Source: CALKJU01 sp046349355 (GTDB taxonomy: Bacteria; Pseudomonadota; Alphaproteobacteria; Geminicoccales; Geminicoccaceae). Taken from it: a DNA stretch of 64,000 nt. Of the stretch, positions 43,356 to 52,082 are shown one piece after another (positions within the stretch are counted from its first letter, which is position 1; each line of letters opens with the position of its first letter). The stretch covers positions 62,001 to 126,000 of the forward strand of contig JAXMCM010000016.1 of assembly GCA_046349355.1 (NCBI GenBank). The letters are read 5' to 3'. The notes below the pieces were generated by a model. It worked only from the letters and a program-made list of their open reading frames with translations. It was not told the DNA's origin and did no database searches. Both the position numbers and the translations under genes were made by a program.

Positions 43356-43922
43356 TATCCCGCCTTGCTGAACCTGGTCTCGCGCCACTGGCGCATGGCG
43401 GCCTCGGCCTCGGCGAGCAGTGGGGTTGGCGTGGAGCGCCTGGGCGAAGGCGAAGTCGTCGGCGTTGGCGGCGACGGCGTCGTGGCCGTCGGGTTCGTTC
43501 GGCAGTTCCGCGTCGTCGTCGTCGTTGGCGGGGGGATTGGCCTCGATGAGGTCGGCGATGCGGCGCAGCTGGGCGGGGCTGGCCCCCAGCTGGGCGGGGC
43601 GGTCGGCGATCAGCTGCTCGAGGCGCCGGGTGGCGCGGTCGAGCTCGCGGGCGAGGCGGGTGCGGCAGGTGTTGATGGTGCGCAGCCAGCGCTCCTGCTC
43701 GGGCCCGGCGGCGGTGGCGGCGCATTCCTGGCCGTCGAGGCGGAACAGCTTGAGCTGGGCCATGACCATGGCCTCGAGGGCGGCGAGCTCGAGGGCGTCG
43801 GCCGGCAGGTAGCGGCGCATGGCGTCGTCGCGCAGGCGGCGGCAGTGGCGGGCCTCGTCGGGCTCGAGCAGCAGGGTGCGGGCGGTGAGGCCGTGGACGG
43901 CGGGGCCGAAGGGCTCGGGCAT
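43329..43922 (-). CDS. Hypothetical protein with GLTAR-type N terminus
   Basis: A 197-residue hydrophilic, helix-rich protein. It opens with VHGLTARTLLLEPDE, followed by DALELAALEAMVMAQLKLFRLDGQE and a cluster of basic heptad-like repeats. This fits a widespread uncharacterised family found as scattered copies in many proteobacterial genomes, usually beginning NALKHGLTAR. The middle carries an acidic stretch (NDDDDAELPNE). The last residues (LKQPAGR) and the stop codon come from a REP-like repeat, so the original C terminus may have been replaced. Function unknown. Confidence 0.6.
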   Translation of the reverse strand: MPEPFGPAVHGLTARTLLLEPDEARHCRRLRDDAMRRYLPADALELAALEAMVMAQLKLFRLDGQECAATAAGPEQERWLRTINTCRTRLARELDRATRRLEQLIADRPAQLGASPAQLRRIADLIEANPPANDDDDAELPNEPDGHDAVAANADDFAFAQALHANPTARRGRGRHAPVARDQVQQGGIGLKQPAGR

Positions 43923-45269
43923 GGCGGCAACCTTCAGGGGGAGGTTGCCCGATTATCGCGCAGAACATAGGAAGATTGTCAAGAAATCGCGGACGTTGGG
44001 CCTAGGGATCTGACCCGTCGAGGGTGACGACGCTGCCCTCCTCTGAAGCAGGCCGCAGCTCCCTTCGGCAGCGCCCCGACGCGGGTGGATCGGCAGGTGC
44101 GTAGATCACGCGGGCGGCCTCGGCGCCGCGCCATGCAGACGACGGGGGTGAGCATCAGGCGGGTGCGGAAGGCGGGGTTCGGAGCGGTCGGAGCGGGCCG
44201 ATGAAGATGGAGCTCTCGCGGAGGAGGCGCGAGGTTGGAGCCGGCGGTGTGATGCCGACCCCGGACAAACTCGAATGCGCTAGTCATACCCTTGGCGATG
44301 AAGCCTGCGAACCGAATGGGCGCTACATGTATGTGCGACAAGAGTAGGATTCAATATATATTTCGCATCTGTCTATGCCAAGACTTCCGCGACTCTTTCT
44401 AGGAGAAAGGATCCTTGATCAGTTTGCTCTGGTCAATTCTTCACGGGCATAAATGATATACCGGAAACTGCAGCAATCCTACCATGAACATTGGCACTGA
44501 AATGTATCACCATGCAGATCTGAATTCAGCAGGGCATCTTCTCGAGTATTTTGGGATCTGAGGACATGTCAAGTGTCAAACGCTGACGCTTCCGAATAAT
44601 ATTCGGATCTCGTTACCTCTTTTCTGTTATCCTCACCAAGGCTGCTGAGTCGAACAGTTTCCACTCGCCATCGTAGGACATCGAACTTGATGATCGTGTC
44701 GCAAGGGCGGAATGTGAGACCCTTTCAGACATCTTCATAAGCGACACATTGGATTGTGAGGGCCCTACGTCAATTGCATCATACCAAGATAGGTGCAACT
44801 CGGATTTGTCTGTTGGATAGCTCCGGCTTGATCAAGAGGCCTCAGCAGTTACCAATGCAAATTGCGTCTCGACAGAGAATCTTTGGCTCTGCGCCCTTGA
44901 TCTTAGCTGACCACTCAACTGGTTGCCAGCCATCGATCGCGACAATCTTTTGGCTACGGCCAACTAATGAAGACTATCGCACTCCTGCTTTTGAGGACAT
45001 CGCATACGTCTAGGTCGATCGCAGCATCGCTTCGGCTAGCTAAGGACAGTGACACGAGGCCATTGCCGTGTACTGCTGCCTCGAAGAGGCGGCGCATAGC
45101 GAGCGCGAACCTGGCGTCGCTCGGCCCCATGTCGACCGAGGGCGGTGCCGTCTCCGCGCGATGCATGACTGGCTTGACGGCGCTTCGACTCGGGCCGCCT
45201 CCGACTTCTTCAGCGGACCTAGGATCGCAGCGAGGGCGTGCATTGCCGTTCGCCAAGGGACATGCATAG
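43923..45269. other. Gene-free stretch with lower GC
   Basis: No open frame here has convincing coding character: the few frames are short, overlap one another and lack ribosome-binding sites. From about 44340 to 45010 the base composition drops markedly below the rest of the window, with runs of A and T that are rare elsewhere. This looks like foreign or decayed DNA. One 17-base palindrome lies in it. Confidence 0.6.
44591..44607. promoter_or_regulatory. Perfect 17-base palindrome in the low-GC stretch
   Basis: TCCGAATAATATTCGGA is symmetric around its central base. With no gene starting within several hundred bases, it may be a relic operator or a short hairpin. Confidence 0.3.
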
Positions 45270-46135
45270 AAGACTTTCCCGACCAGATTTGCGGCGGCAG
45301 GGGCTGCGCTCAGGAGAGCATCTGCGATCTCGGGCGGTTCGGCGACAATGTGCTGATAGCGGTCGGACGTCATCATCGGCCTGCGCGGCCGCATCCTGTA
45401 CGCGACGCGGCGGCGACCTGACCACCGGCCATGACCTGCTGTTCGGGCAGCGAACGAAGCTGTTCGGCGATGCCTCTCGACTGGTCGTGAGAAAAGCTCT
45501 GGCAGTGCAACGACAGCTCTTCGGCGACAGCGGCTCCATCCTGTTGGGCGAGGGCCGGGCCGACGAACAAGCTGCTGAACGACTATCTCTGCACCAGCCT
45601 CAATCCCGTTCTTCGCTGACAACGGGCCGAGCATCGACCGGCTGTGGGGCGGTGGCGCAACGACACGCTGTCGGCAGGGCACCAGTGTACGCTTCGCGAA
45701 ACCGACTGGCTCTACGGCGATGCCGGCGACATGTCATCTACGGCGACGCGGCGGAACCAATTCACTTATGCCGTCACCGGCGACGACAATCTCTTCGCGG
45801 AAGCGGGAACGACAGCTCTACGGCGAGCGTCTATGCGACGCTTCAATGGCGACGACCTCGATGCACGACCGGCTCGACAGCTGGACCAGCTGTGGGGCGA
45901 CGGGCCTCCATCAGATGATCTTTTGTGTTTTCGGCGGCCGACACGTTGAACGGCCTCTGGACTCGACGCATCAGCGACTTCGAGCAGGGCAAGGACAGGA
46001 TCGCGAGCGCTACGGCATCGAGCTTCGCAATCATCGCGCCAACGTCGTCGCCTTCGACGGCCGGCCGACCCAGGCAACGAGGTGACGGTGCTATGGCGAC
46101 GATGCGTGGCGGTGCAGGCCAGCGAATCTGCCGTC
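45270..46135 (+). pseudogene. RTX (hemolysin-type calcium-binding repeat) gene remnant
   Basis: Fragments of glycine-aspartate nonapeptide repeats can be read on the plus strand but in changing frames: PDQICGGRG, RFGDNVL, KLFGDAS, QLFGDSGS, WLYGDAGD, IYGDA, VTGDDNLF, GSGND. Near the end, ISDFEQGKDRI matches the segment that typically closes RTX domains. Frequent frame changes and in-frame stops rule out an intact product. The intact ancestor would have been a secreted calcium-binding protein. The limits are approximate. Confidence 0.5.
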
Positions 46136-46162
46136 TAGGTCACGTCAACAAGGTCGCCGGCC

Positions 46163-46787
46163 TCAGGCGACACGGATCACGAACGGCCGCTCCGCATGCG
46201 CCGCCGGGTCGTACTGGCTGCGCTTCGTCCAGTTGAGGTGGCGGCCGTAGAGGTGGAGCGAGAGCGAGACCTCGGGCGTGGCGTTCTCGACGCTGTGGAT
46301 GTCGGCCGGCAGCACGGTGACGAGGTCGCCGGGGACAAAGGAAAGCTGTCGAGGCGGCGCAGGTCGGCGTGGCCGGGGACGCTGCCGTCGTCGGTGCGCT
46401 GCCAGCGGGTGTTGGTCTCGCAGCCCCTGACGCCGCAGACCACGCCCCAGGTGCCGTGGTCGTGCGGCGGGGCGCCGCGGCCGGGCGCCCAGGCGACGGC
46501 GAAGAGGGCGAGGTCGTGGCCGGGGCCCTCGAACAGCAGGTGCGAGCCGAAGCCCTGCGCCGGATCGGTGGTCAGCAGCCGCGGCTCGAGCCAGCCGGGG
46601 CCAGCGCCGCATCGCGGACGGGCTGGCGCAGGCGTTCGACGATGGCGGCCGGATCGGCCGTGGCGGCGAGGACGGCCCGGGCGGCGTCGATCAGCGCGGC
46701 CAGCGGCGGGGCGAGGGCCGCCGCCCCGGGTGCCGCGCCGCCGGTGTGCTGGAGCGGGGCCTGCGGCCAGCCGGCGGGGTCGGACAT
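46163..46787 (-). pseudogene. Cysteine-dioxygenase-like cupin, broken by two frameshifts
   Basis: Three frames join into one sensible protein of about 205 residues. The N terminus (MSDPAGWPQAPLQHTGG to PAGSS) is in one frame. The metal-binding cupin core (GFGSHLLFEGPGHDLALF, then PPHDHGTWGVVCGV) is in a second, and the C terminus (FVPGDLVTVLPADIHSVEN, SLSLHLYGRHLNW) in a third. HDHGTW and the later IHSVEN and LHLYG match small cupins of the cysteine dioxygenase-like type. The frame breaks lie near 46590 and 46348. Either the gene is dead or there are two indel errors in the sequence. Confidence 0.75.
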
Positions 46788-46829
46788 GGGTGGCCTCCGA
46801 CGACGAGTGATGGGCGGGTCAGCCGGCGG

Positions 46830-47116
46830 TCACGCCTTCCGTCGGCTCTCACTCTGCGCATAGGCTTTCAGCACCTTGGCCATGCGCGTCAGGTGACCAC
46901 GGCCGCCAGCGCGGAAGAAGGCCAGCGTCTCCGGATCGACGCGCAGGTGGACCGAGCTCTTGCGTTGCGGAGCCGTCGCGACGATCCGGGCCTTCTCCCA
47001 GAACTCCTCGTCCAGCTCGATCTCGGGCGCGTCGTCAGGTGTCCTCACGCTTCGCCCCGCGCCCGCAAGGCCATGATCTCGTCGAGCGAATAGCGCCTGA
47101 TAACGTTGTCGGCCAC
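46830..47116 (-). pseudogene. BrnA-like antitoxin with one frameshift
   Basis: The N terminus (RRYSLDEIMALRARGEA, from a GTG at 47116) and the C terminus (IELDEEFWEKARIV, SSVHLRVDPETLAFFRAGG, RMAKVLKAY) together make a typical BrnA antitoxin of about 95 residues, with a ribbon-helix-helix end. They sit in different frames, broken near 47046. A 72-residue C-terminal piece could still be translated from a GTG at 47048. It is paired with the decayed toxin just upstream. Confidence 0.65.
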
Positions 47117-47350
47117 GAAGTCCCACCTTCCAGGCGGTGATGATGTGCCGCACCTCGCCGCGCCATATGTAGACGACGAGGAAGAAGTTTCCTCCGGCCG
47201 CCGAGCGCACGAACGCGCTCCTCGCCATAGTCGGCTCGGTTGTCGACCGCCTCGACGACCTGCGGGTCGGCGGATCGCCGCTGCCTCGAGGAAGTCCACC
47301 GCGCCGGAGATATTGTCCTGACGCTTGGCTTCGTCCCATTCGAGAAGCAT
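47117..47350 (-). pseudogene. BrnT-like toxin with several frameshifts
   Basis: Pieces of a BrnT ribonuclease toxin are visible: LLEWDEAKRQDNISGAVDFLEAA in one frame, then DNRADYGEERV in another, and NFFLVVYIWRGEVRHIITAWK in a third. The order and spacing match BrnT (W-D-x-x-K start, VVYxxR and the HIITA strand near the end). At least two frame changes disable it. BrnT normally precedes brnA, as here. Confidence 0.6.
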
Positions 47351-47418
47351 CCGGTCATGTACCGATGCTGTGTACACTCAAGGGCAGCCTCGTCCGCCGC
47401 GGCGGACATCGACGAGCT

Positions 47419-47728
47419 GGCCTCGGTGGCCGCCACCCAGGCGAGGGAGTTGACGACGCCGCGCCTGGCCTCGAACCAGCTCCGGCGGCAGGGGACGACA
47501 TCCGCGGCCAGCGGGAAGCTACGCACCGCCTCGAAGCCGGCGCGCAGGGTCAGCTTCGGGCGGCGCATCGTCGTCGACGATGACGAGCAGGTCCCAGTCG
47601 CTGTCGGCGGTCGCCTCGCCGCGGGCGTGGCTGCCGTATACGATCACCTGCAGCGGGTCGAACGCGCCGACCACGCTGTCGAGCAGCTCCTGCGGCATCA
47701 CGGCCCCGGTGCGTTTGGCGACCGCCAT
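47419..47728 (-). pseudogene. MNT-type nucleotidyltransferase with a frameshift
   Basis: The first part carries the minimal nucleotidyltransferase signature GSHARGEATADSDWDLLVIVDDD. It then runs out of frame near 47560, and the continuation (KLTLRAGFEAVRSFPLAADVV, NSLAWVAATEA) is found in a neighbouring frame. Proteins of this type form MNT/HEPN toxin-antitoxin pairs, but no HEPN partner is recognisable. It belongs to the decayed block from 43.9 to 47.7 kb. Confidence 0.65.
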
Positions 47729-47741
47729 GCGCGGGGTTTCC

Positions 47742-49202
47742 CTATGGCGTCTGGTGCACGCTCACCTGGCGCTTGACACCCTTGGGTGCCGTGCGGGCGT
47801 TGACCTTGGCCTGGGCCTCGAAGACCGGGGCGTGCGGCGGGCGGGGGACGTGGCGGCCGGCGCCGCGGGTCACGTCGAGCTGGCCGTTCTTCCAGACGAC
47901 CTTGCCCTGGCTGATGGTGACCGCCGGCAGGCCCTCGAGCTTCATGCCCTCGAAGACGTTGACGTCGAGTGCCGAGTGGTGGGTCTTCTGGGTGATGGTG
48001 CCGGTGGCCTTGGGGTCCCAGACGACGAGGTCGGCATCCGCGCCGGCGGCGACCAGGCCTTTCTGCGGGTAGATGTTGTAGATCTTCGCACAGTTGGTCG
48101 AGGTGACGGCGACGAACTCGTTGGGGGTGAGCCGGCCGGTGTTGACGCCCGCCGTCCAGACCACCTTGAGGCGCTCCTCGATGCCGCCGGTGCCGTTCGG
48201 GATCAGCGTGAAGTTGTCCTTGCCCATGCGCTTCTGGTCGAGGGTGAAGGCGCAGTGGTCGGTGGCGACGACGTGCAGCGAGCCGGCGGCGAGGCCGTCC
48301 CACAGCGACTTCTGGTGGTCCTTGCTGCGGAACGGCGGGCTCATCACCCGCGACGCCGCGAAGTCCCAGTCGGGGCTCTGGTAGACGCTCTCGTCGAGGA
48401 CGAGGTGCTGGGCGAGGGGCTCGCCGTAGACGCGCAGGCCGTTGTCGCGGGCGCGCTTGATCGCGTCGTGCGCCTCCTTGCTGGAGGTGTGGACGATGTA
48501 GAGCGGCACGCCGACGGTCTGGGCGATCATGATGGCGCGGTTGGCGGCCTCGCCCTCGACGTGCGGCGGGCGCGACAGGGCGTGGCCCTCCGGCCCGGTG
48601 ATGCCCTGGTTGAGCAGCTCCTGCTGGAGCAGGAACACGGCGTCGCCGTTCTCGGCATGGACGGTCGGCAGGGCCCCCAGCTCGCGGCAGCGGCTGAACG
48701 AGCGGAACAGGATCGCGTCGTCGACCATCAAAGCACCCTTGTACGCCATGAAGTGCTTGAAGCTGTTGACGCCGCGGTCGACGCACTCGGCCATCTGCTG
48801 CGAGGTGCGCTCGTTCCAGCCGGTGATGGCGACGTGGAAGCCGTAGTCCATGCAGGACTTGGTCGCCCAGTCCATCCACTGGTCGAGCGCCTCGGTCAGG
48901 CTGCCCTGCGGCGACGGCAGGCAGAAGTCGATCAGCATGGTGGTGCCGCCGGCCAGCGCCGAGGCGGTGCCGGTGTAGAAGTCCTCGCAGGCGACCGTGC
49001 CCATGAACGGCATCTGCATGTGGGTGTGCGGGTCGATGCCGCCGGGCATGACCAGGGCGCCGCCGGCGTCGATCGTCTCGGTGCCGGCCGGCACGTCGAG
49101 GTTCTGGCCGACCGCCCGGATGGTGCCGCCGTCGCAGTGGACGTCGGCGCGGAAGCTGCGGTCGGCGTTGACGACGGTGCCGCCGCGGATCAGCAGGCCC
49201 AT
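47742..49202 (-). CDS. Dihydropyrimidinase / D-hydantoinase
   Basis: A 486-residue cyclic amidohydrolase that opens dihydropyrimidines or hydantoins. The metal-binding start DPHTHMQMPFMG (near 58-69), the carboxylated lysine in VNSFKHFMAYKG near 150, histidines in LPTVHAENGD and YIVHTSS, and the aspartate in VATDHCAFTLDQK near 316 are all present. The ATG at 49202 is preferred over a GTG at 49217. No dihydropyrimidine dehydrogenase or ureidopropionase gene is adjacent, so the pathway partners are elsewhere. Confidence 0.92.
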   Translation of the reverse strand: MGLLIRGGTVVNADRSFRADVHCDGGTIRAVGQNLDVPAGTETIDAGGALVMPGGIDPHTHMQMPFMGTVACEDFYTGTASALAGGTTMLIDFCLPSPQGSLTEALDQWMDWATKSCMDYGFHVAITGWNERTSQQMAECVDRGVNSFKHFMAYKGALMVDDAILFRSFSRCRELGALPTVHAENGDAVFLLQQELLNQGITGPEGHALSRPPHVEGEAANRAIMIAQTVGVPLYIVHTSSKEAHDAIKRARDNGLRVYGEPLAQHLVLDESVYQSPDWDFAASRVMSPPFRSKDHQKSLWDGLAAGSLHVVATDHCAFTLDQKRMGKDNFTLIPNGTGGIEERLKVVWTAGVNTGRLTPNEFVAVTSTNCAKIYNIYPQKGLVAAGADADLVVWDPKATGTITQKTHHSALDVNVFEGMKLEGLPAVTISQGKVVWKNGQLDVTRGAGRHVPRPPHAPVFEAQAKVNARTAPKGVKRQVSVHQTP

Positions 49203-49344
49203 GGCTCGTTCCCCCAAAGGACAGACGGTGCGCTGCCGGCGAAGCTAGGCGCGGGGCGCAAGGGCGTCCAGCCGCCGCCCGGACTGGCGGGTGCCGTCCG
49301 GCGCGCTATCATCGGGGTTCGGACCGGGGACGGAGGCGGGCGCG

Positions 49345-49971
49345 GTGCGCGGCGACAGGAAGGTGGCGGGCTGGTTCGCCGAGGTGCCGCCGGCGGTGCG
49401 GCTGGCCGAGCCCGGCGACCTCGCCGCGGTCGCCCGGCTGGTCGAGGCCGGCTTCGCCCGGCACATCGCGCCCGGCTACGACGCCGTCGGCCGGGTGGCG
49501 TTCCGCATGTACGCCGCCGAGCGGGCGCTGGCCGAGCGGCTGGCCGGCGGCACGCTGGCGCTGGTCGCCGAGCGGGACGGGACGGTGCTGGGCTATGCCG
49601 AGGTGCAGGGCCGCGGCCGCGTGCTCACCGGCCGCGACCATCTGAGCCTGCTGTTCGTGGCGCTCCAGCAGCAGCGGCGCGGCATCGGCCGGCTGCTGCT
49701 CGACGACATCCGCTGCCGGCTGGCGGCCCTGCCCGATCCGCCGGCCGATCTCACCGTGCACAGCGCCCCCAACGCGGTCGGCGCCTATGCCCGCTACGGC
49801 TTCGTCGCCACCGGCCCGGAATCGCAGGCCGGCGGGGTGCGCCACGTGCCGATGCGGCTCGACCTGCGCCGCTCAGCCGGCGAGGCCGCGGACCAGCGTG
49901 CCGGCGAGCCAGCCGAGGCCGATCAGGGCGCCGACGACGACGGCCAGCGACGGCATGTTGCGGATGCGTAG
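49345..49971 (+). CDS. GNAT family N-acetyltransferase
   Basis: A 208-residue protein with the GNAT core: VRLAEPGDLAAVARLVEAGF at the start, LALVAERDGTVLGYAEV, then the acetyl-CoA loop ALQQQRRGIGRLLLDDI (near 105-120) and VGAYARYGFVATG. The start is GTG, eight bases after GGAGG. The last 33 codons overlap the convergent minus-strand gene and look like low-complexity antisense, so the real domain ends near residue 175. Substrate unknown. Confidence 0.83.
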   Translation: MRGDRKVAGWFAEVPPAVRLAEPGDLAAVARLVEAGFARHIAPGYDAVGRVAFRMYAAERALAERLAGGTLALVAERDGTVLGYAEVQGRGRVLTGRDHLSLLFVALQQQRRGIGRLLLDDIRCRLAALPDPPADLTVHSAPNAVGAYARYGFVATGPESQAGGVRHVPMRLDLRRSAGEAADQRAGEPAEADQGADDDGQRRHVADA

Positions 49972-50334
49972 CAGCGGATGCGCCCGGCGCTCGCCGCTGC
50001 GCCGCGCGGTCGAGCGGCGCTCGTGACCGCCGATCAGCACGAGGTAGCAGCGCCGGCCGGGCAGCGGCAGGCTGAGCCGGATGTCGATGGCGTGGCGGCC
50101 CCACTGGCTGCGCCGCGCCGCCTCGCGCAGGGCGCGGACCTGCGAGTCGGCGAAGCCGGCGCGGGTCTCGGCCGGCATCTGCGCCAGCAGCGACAGGACG
50201 AGGCGCTCGGACGGCTCGGTCGGCGGGCCGGCCAGGGCAAGGCTGCCCGCCCCGATCAGATCCGCCGCCGTCGCATCCGCACCCAGGGTTCCTGCCGGCA
50301 TCGCCACCCGCCCGCTGCCGCTGTCGACGGGCAT
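49873..50334 (-). CDS. Hypothetical protein with C-terminal membrane helix
   Basis: A 153-residue protein. Recognisable stretches are LVLSLLAQMPAETRAGF, WGRHAIDIRLSLPLPGRRCYLVLIGG and a basic linker (HERRSTARRSGERR), then one C-terminal helix (SLAVVVGALIGLGWLAGTLV). The layout suggests a cytoplasmic domain tethered to the inner membrane. It is divergent from the small membrane protein at 50372. No function known. Confidence 0.65.
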   Translation of the reverse strand: MPVDSGSGRVAMPAGTLGADATAADLIGAGSLALAGPPTEPSERLVLSLLAQMPAETRAGFADSQVRALREAARRSQWGRHAIDIRLSLPLPGRRCYLVLIGGHERRSTARRSGERRAHPLLRIRNMPSLAVVVGALIGLGWLAGTLVRGLAG

Positions 50335-50371
50335 CCTGCCCGCCCAGCCTTAACCGGCGGCTAAGGCGGCG

Positions 50372-50611
50372 ATGACGGCCCCGGCCGACCGCCGGCTCCT
50401 CGGCTTCCTCGCCCGGCACGCGGCCATGGGCGTCGCCGTCGGCTGGCTGATCCTCTACGGCCTGATCCGGATGGACGTCGGCCGCATCGGCGAGCTGCTG
50501 GCCGGCAGCGAGGACGCGCTGCTGTGGCTGGTCCTCGCCGGTGCCGGCTTCGCCGTCACCTTCGGCAGCCTCGCCATGGCGACGGCGATCTTCCTGCTGC
50601 CGCGCGAGTGA
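50372..50611 (+). CDS. Small two-helix membrane protein
   Basis: A 79-residue protein with two hydrophobic helices (about 15-33 and 48-75) and a short hydrophilic loop between them. It is preceded by a 37-base gap from the divergent gene. No family recognised. Coding is supported by consistent codon bias and a position that leaves no other reading of the segment. Confidence 0.6.
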   Translation: MTAPADRRLLGFLARHAAMGVAVGWLILYGLIRMDVGRIGELLAGSEDALLWLVLAGAGFAVTFGSLAMATAIFLLPRE

Positions 50612-50615
50612 GGCC

Positions 50616-51425
50616 TCAGACGATCCGGCTGATGTCGCCGGTGAAGTCCGGGGCGCAGAAGAAGCCGCCCTGGAAGGCCTCGTTGACCGGCTCGGGCGTC
50701 ACCACCCCCTCGAGCTTCGCCGCCCACGGCTCGGCGCTGTCCTGCGGGCGGTAGCCCAGCCGCTCGGCCAGGCTGTTGTCCCACCAGCTGCGCGGGTTGG
50801 CCGAGACGCCGTAGACCACCGCATAGCGGTAGTCGGCGGTGAGGCCGACGTCGACCAGGCGGCAGAAGTCGGGATAGCTCTGCCAGGTCGACAGGCCGCG
50901 CTCGTCGACCGGCTCGGCCCGGCACGAGCCGATCCGCATGCAGAACCCGTCGATGCCGTGCTTGTTGGCGTAGTAGACGGCCATGTCCTCGCCGAAGGCC
51001 TTGCTCAGGCCGTAGCGCGAGTCGGGCCGGGCCGGGGCGTCCGAGCCGATCTTCCGCGAGCGCGGATGGAAGCCGATGGCGTGGTTCGAGCTGGCGAACA
51101 GGATCCGCTTCGTGCCGGCCTTGCGCGCCGCCTCCCAGACGTTGACCACGCCCTGGATGTTGGCCGCCATGATCACCGGCCAGGGCGCCTCGATCGACTG
51201 CCCGCCGAGATGGACGCAGGCGTCGACGCCCTCGAACAGGCGGTCGATGGCGGCAGAATCGGCGAGGTCGCAGGTGACCAGCTCCTCGCCGGGCCCGGCG
51301 GCGCCGAGATCGGCCCGGTCCGACAGGCGCAGGTGCGGGTACCGGCCGGCATGGTGGGCGCGCAGGACGCGGCCCAGCGCTCCGGCGGCACCGGTGATCA
51401 GCAGCCGATTGATCTGGATCGTCAT
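50616..51425 (-). CDS. udh: Uronate dehydrogenase (NAD-dependent epimerase/dehydratase family)
   Basis: A 269-residue Rossmann enzyme similar to the Agrobacterium uronate dehydrogenase, which oxidises glucuronate or galacturonate to the aldarolactone. Landmarks are ITGAAGALGRVLR at 10-22, CVHLGGQSIEAPW, ILFASSNHAIGFHP, the catalytic YGLSK near 138, MRIGSCRAEP and SWWDNS. The conserved SSNHxIG and RIGSC blocks are specific to the uronate dehydrogenase subgroup. No other uronate genes are adjacent. Confidence 0.87.
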   Translation of the reverse strand: MTIQINRLLITGAAGALGRVLRAHHAGRYPHLRLSDRADLGAAGPGEELVTCDLADSAAIDRLFEGVDACVHLGGQSIEAPWPVIMAANIQGVVNVWEAARKAGTKRILFASSNHAIGFHPRSRKIGSDAPARPDSRYGLSKAFGEDMAVYYANKHGIDGFCMRIGSCRAEPVDERGLSTWQSYPDFCRLVDVGLTADYRYAVVYGVSANPRSWWDNSLAERLGYRPQDSAEPWAAKLEGVVTPEPVNEAFQGGFFCAPDFTGDISRIV

Positions 51426-51485
51426 GGACGCCTCCCGGAGTGCTAGGTACGTGGCCGTGACCAGCTTTTGGAGGCAATCGAACCC

Positions 51486-52040
51486 ATGCGCAACGCCACC
51501 CGCACCGTGCGCGAAGCGGTCGCCGTGCTCGACGACGCCGGCAAGCTCGAGGCTGCGGTCGAGGCGCTGAAGGCGGCGGGCTTTCCCGACGATGCCATCA
51601 GCCTGCTCGCCGACCGGGCCACCGTCGAGGGCAAGCTCGGCCATGCCTACAGGCGGGTCGAGGAGCTCGAGGACGACCCCGAGGCGCCGCGGGCCAGCTT
51701 CGTCTCCAGCAAGGACGTGATCAAGCGCGAGGGGCTCGTCGCCTCATCGGTGACGGTGCTGCCGACCCTGCTGGCCGCCGGCACCGTGGTCGCCTCGGCC
51801 GGTGCGGTCGCCGCCGCGGTGATCGGCACGGCGCTGGCCGGCGTCAGCATCGGCACCGCCCTGGCGCACTGGATGGACCAGCGCCACGCCGACTGGCTCG
51901 AGGGCCAGGTCGAGCGCGGCGGCATCCTCCTCTGGGTGCGCACGCCGGACGCCGCGGCGGAGCAGACCGCCATCGGCATCCTCAGGGAACACTCGGCGCA
52001 CGACATCCACATCCACGAGGTGCCGGTGGCGCAGACCTAG
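51486..52040 (+). CDS. General stress protein-like (YflT/GsiB-type domain) membrane-associated protein
   Basis: A 184-residue protein. The N-terminal segment VREAVAVLDDAGKLEAAVEALKAAGFPDDAISLL is the pattern of general-stress 17M/YflT-like domains. The middle (TLLAAGTVVASAGAVAAAVIGTALAGVSIGTAL) is a glycine/alanine-rich hydrophobic hairpin. The C terminus (GGILLWVRTPDAAAEQTAIGIL, DIHIHEVP) repeats the alpha-beta pattern. GGAGG lies eleven bases before the ATG. Its function is unknown; membrane association under stress is a guess. Confidence 0.7.
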   Translation: MRNATRTVREAVAVLDDAGKLEAAVEALKAAGFPDDAISLLADRATVEGKLGHAYRRVEELEDDPEAPRASFVSSKDVIKREGLVASSVTVLPTLLAAGTVVASAGAVAAAVIGTALAGVSIGTALAHWMDQRHADWLEGQVERGGILLWVRTPDAAAEQTAIGILREHSAHDIHIHEVPVAQT

Positions 52041-52082
52041 ACTTTCGGCGACACTCCGCGCCTCCGGGCAGGGAGGCTGCGG

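Noticed and set aside
44756..45013. An 85-codon open frame in the low-GC stretch as a gene
   Set aside because: No ribosome-binding site, no recognisable motif and codon use unlike any neighbour. A frame of this length is expected by chance there.
45270..46135. CRISPR-like or short tandem DNA repeats suggested by the recurring GGCGACG words
   Set aside because: The spacing is irregular and explained by decayed RTX codons; no constant repeat-spacer unit exists.
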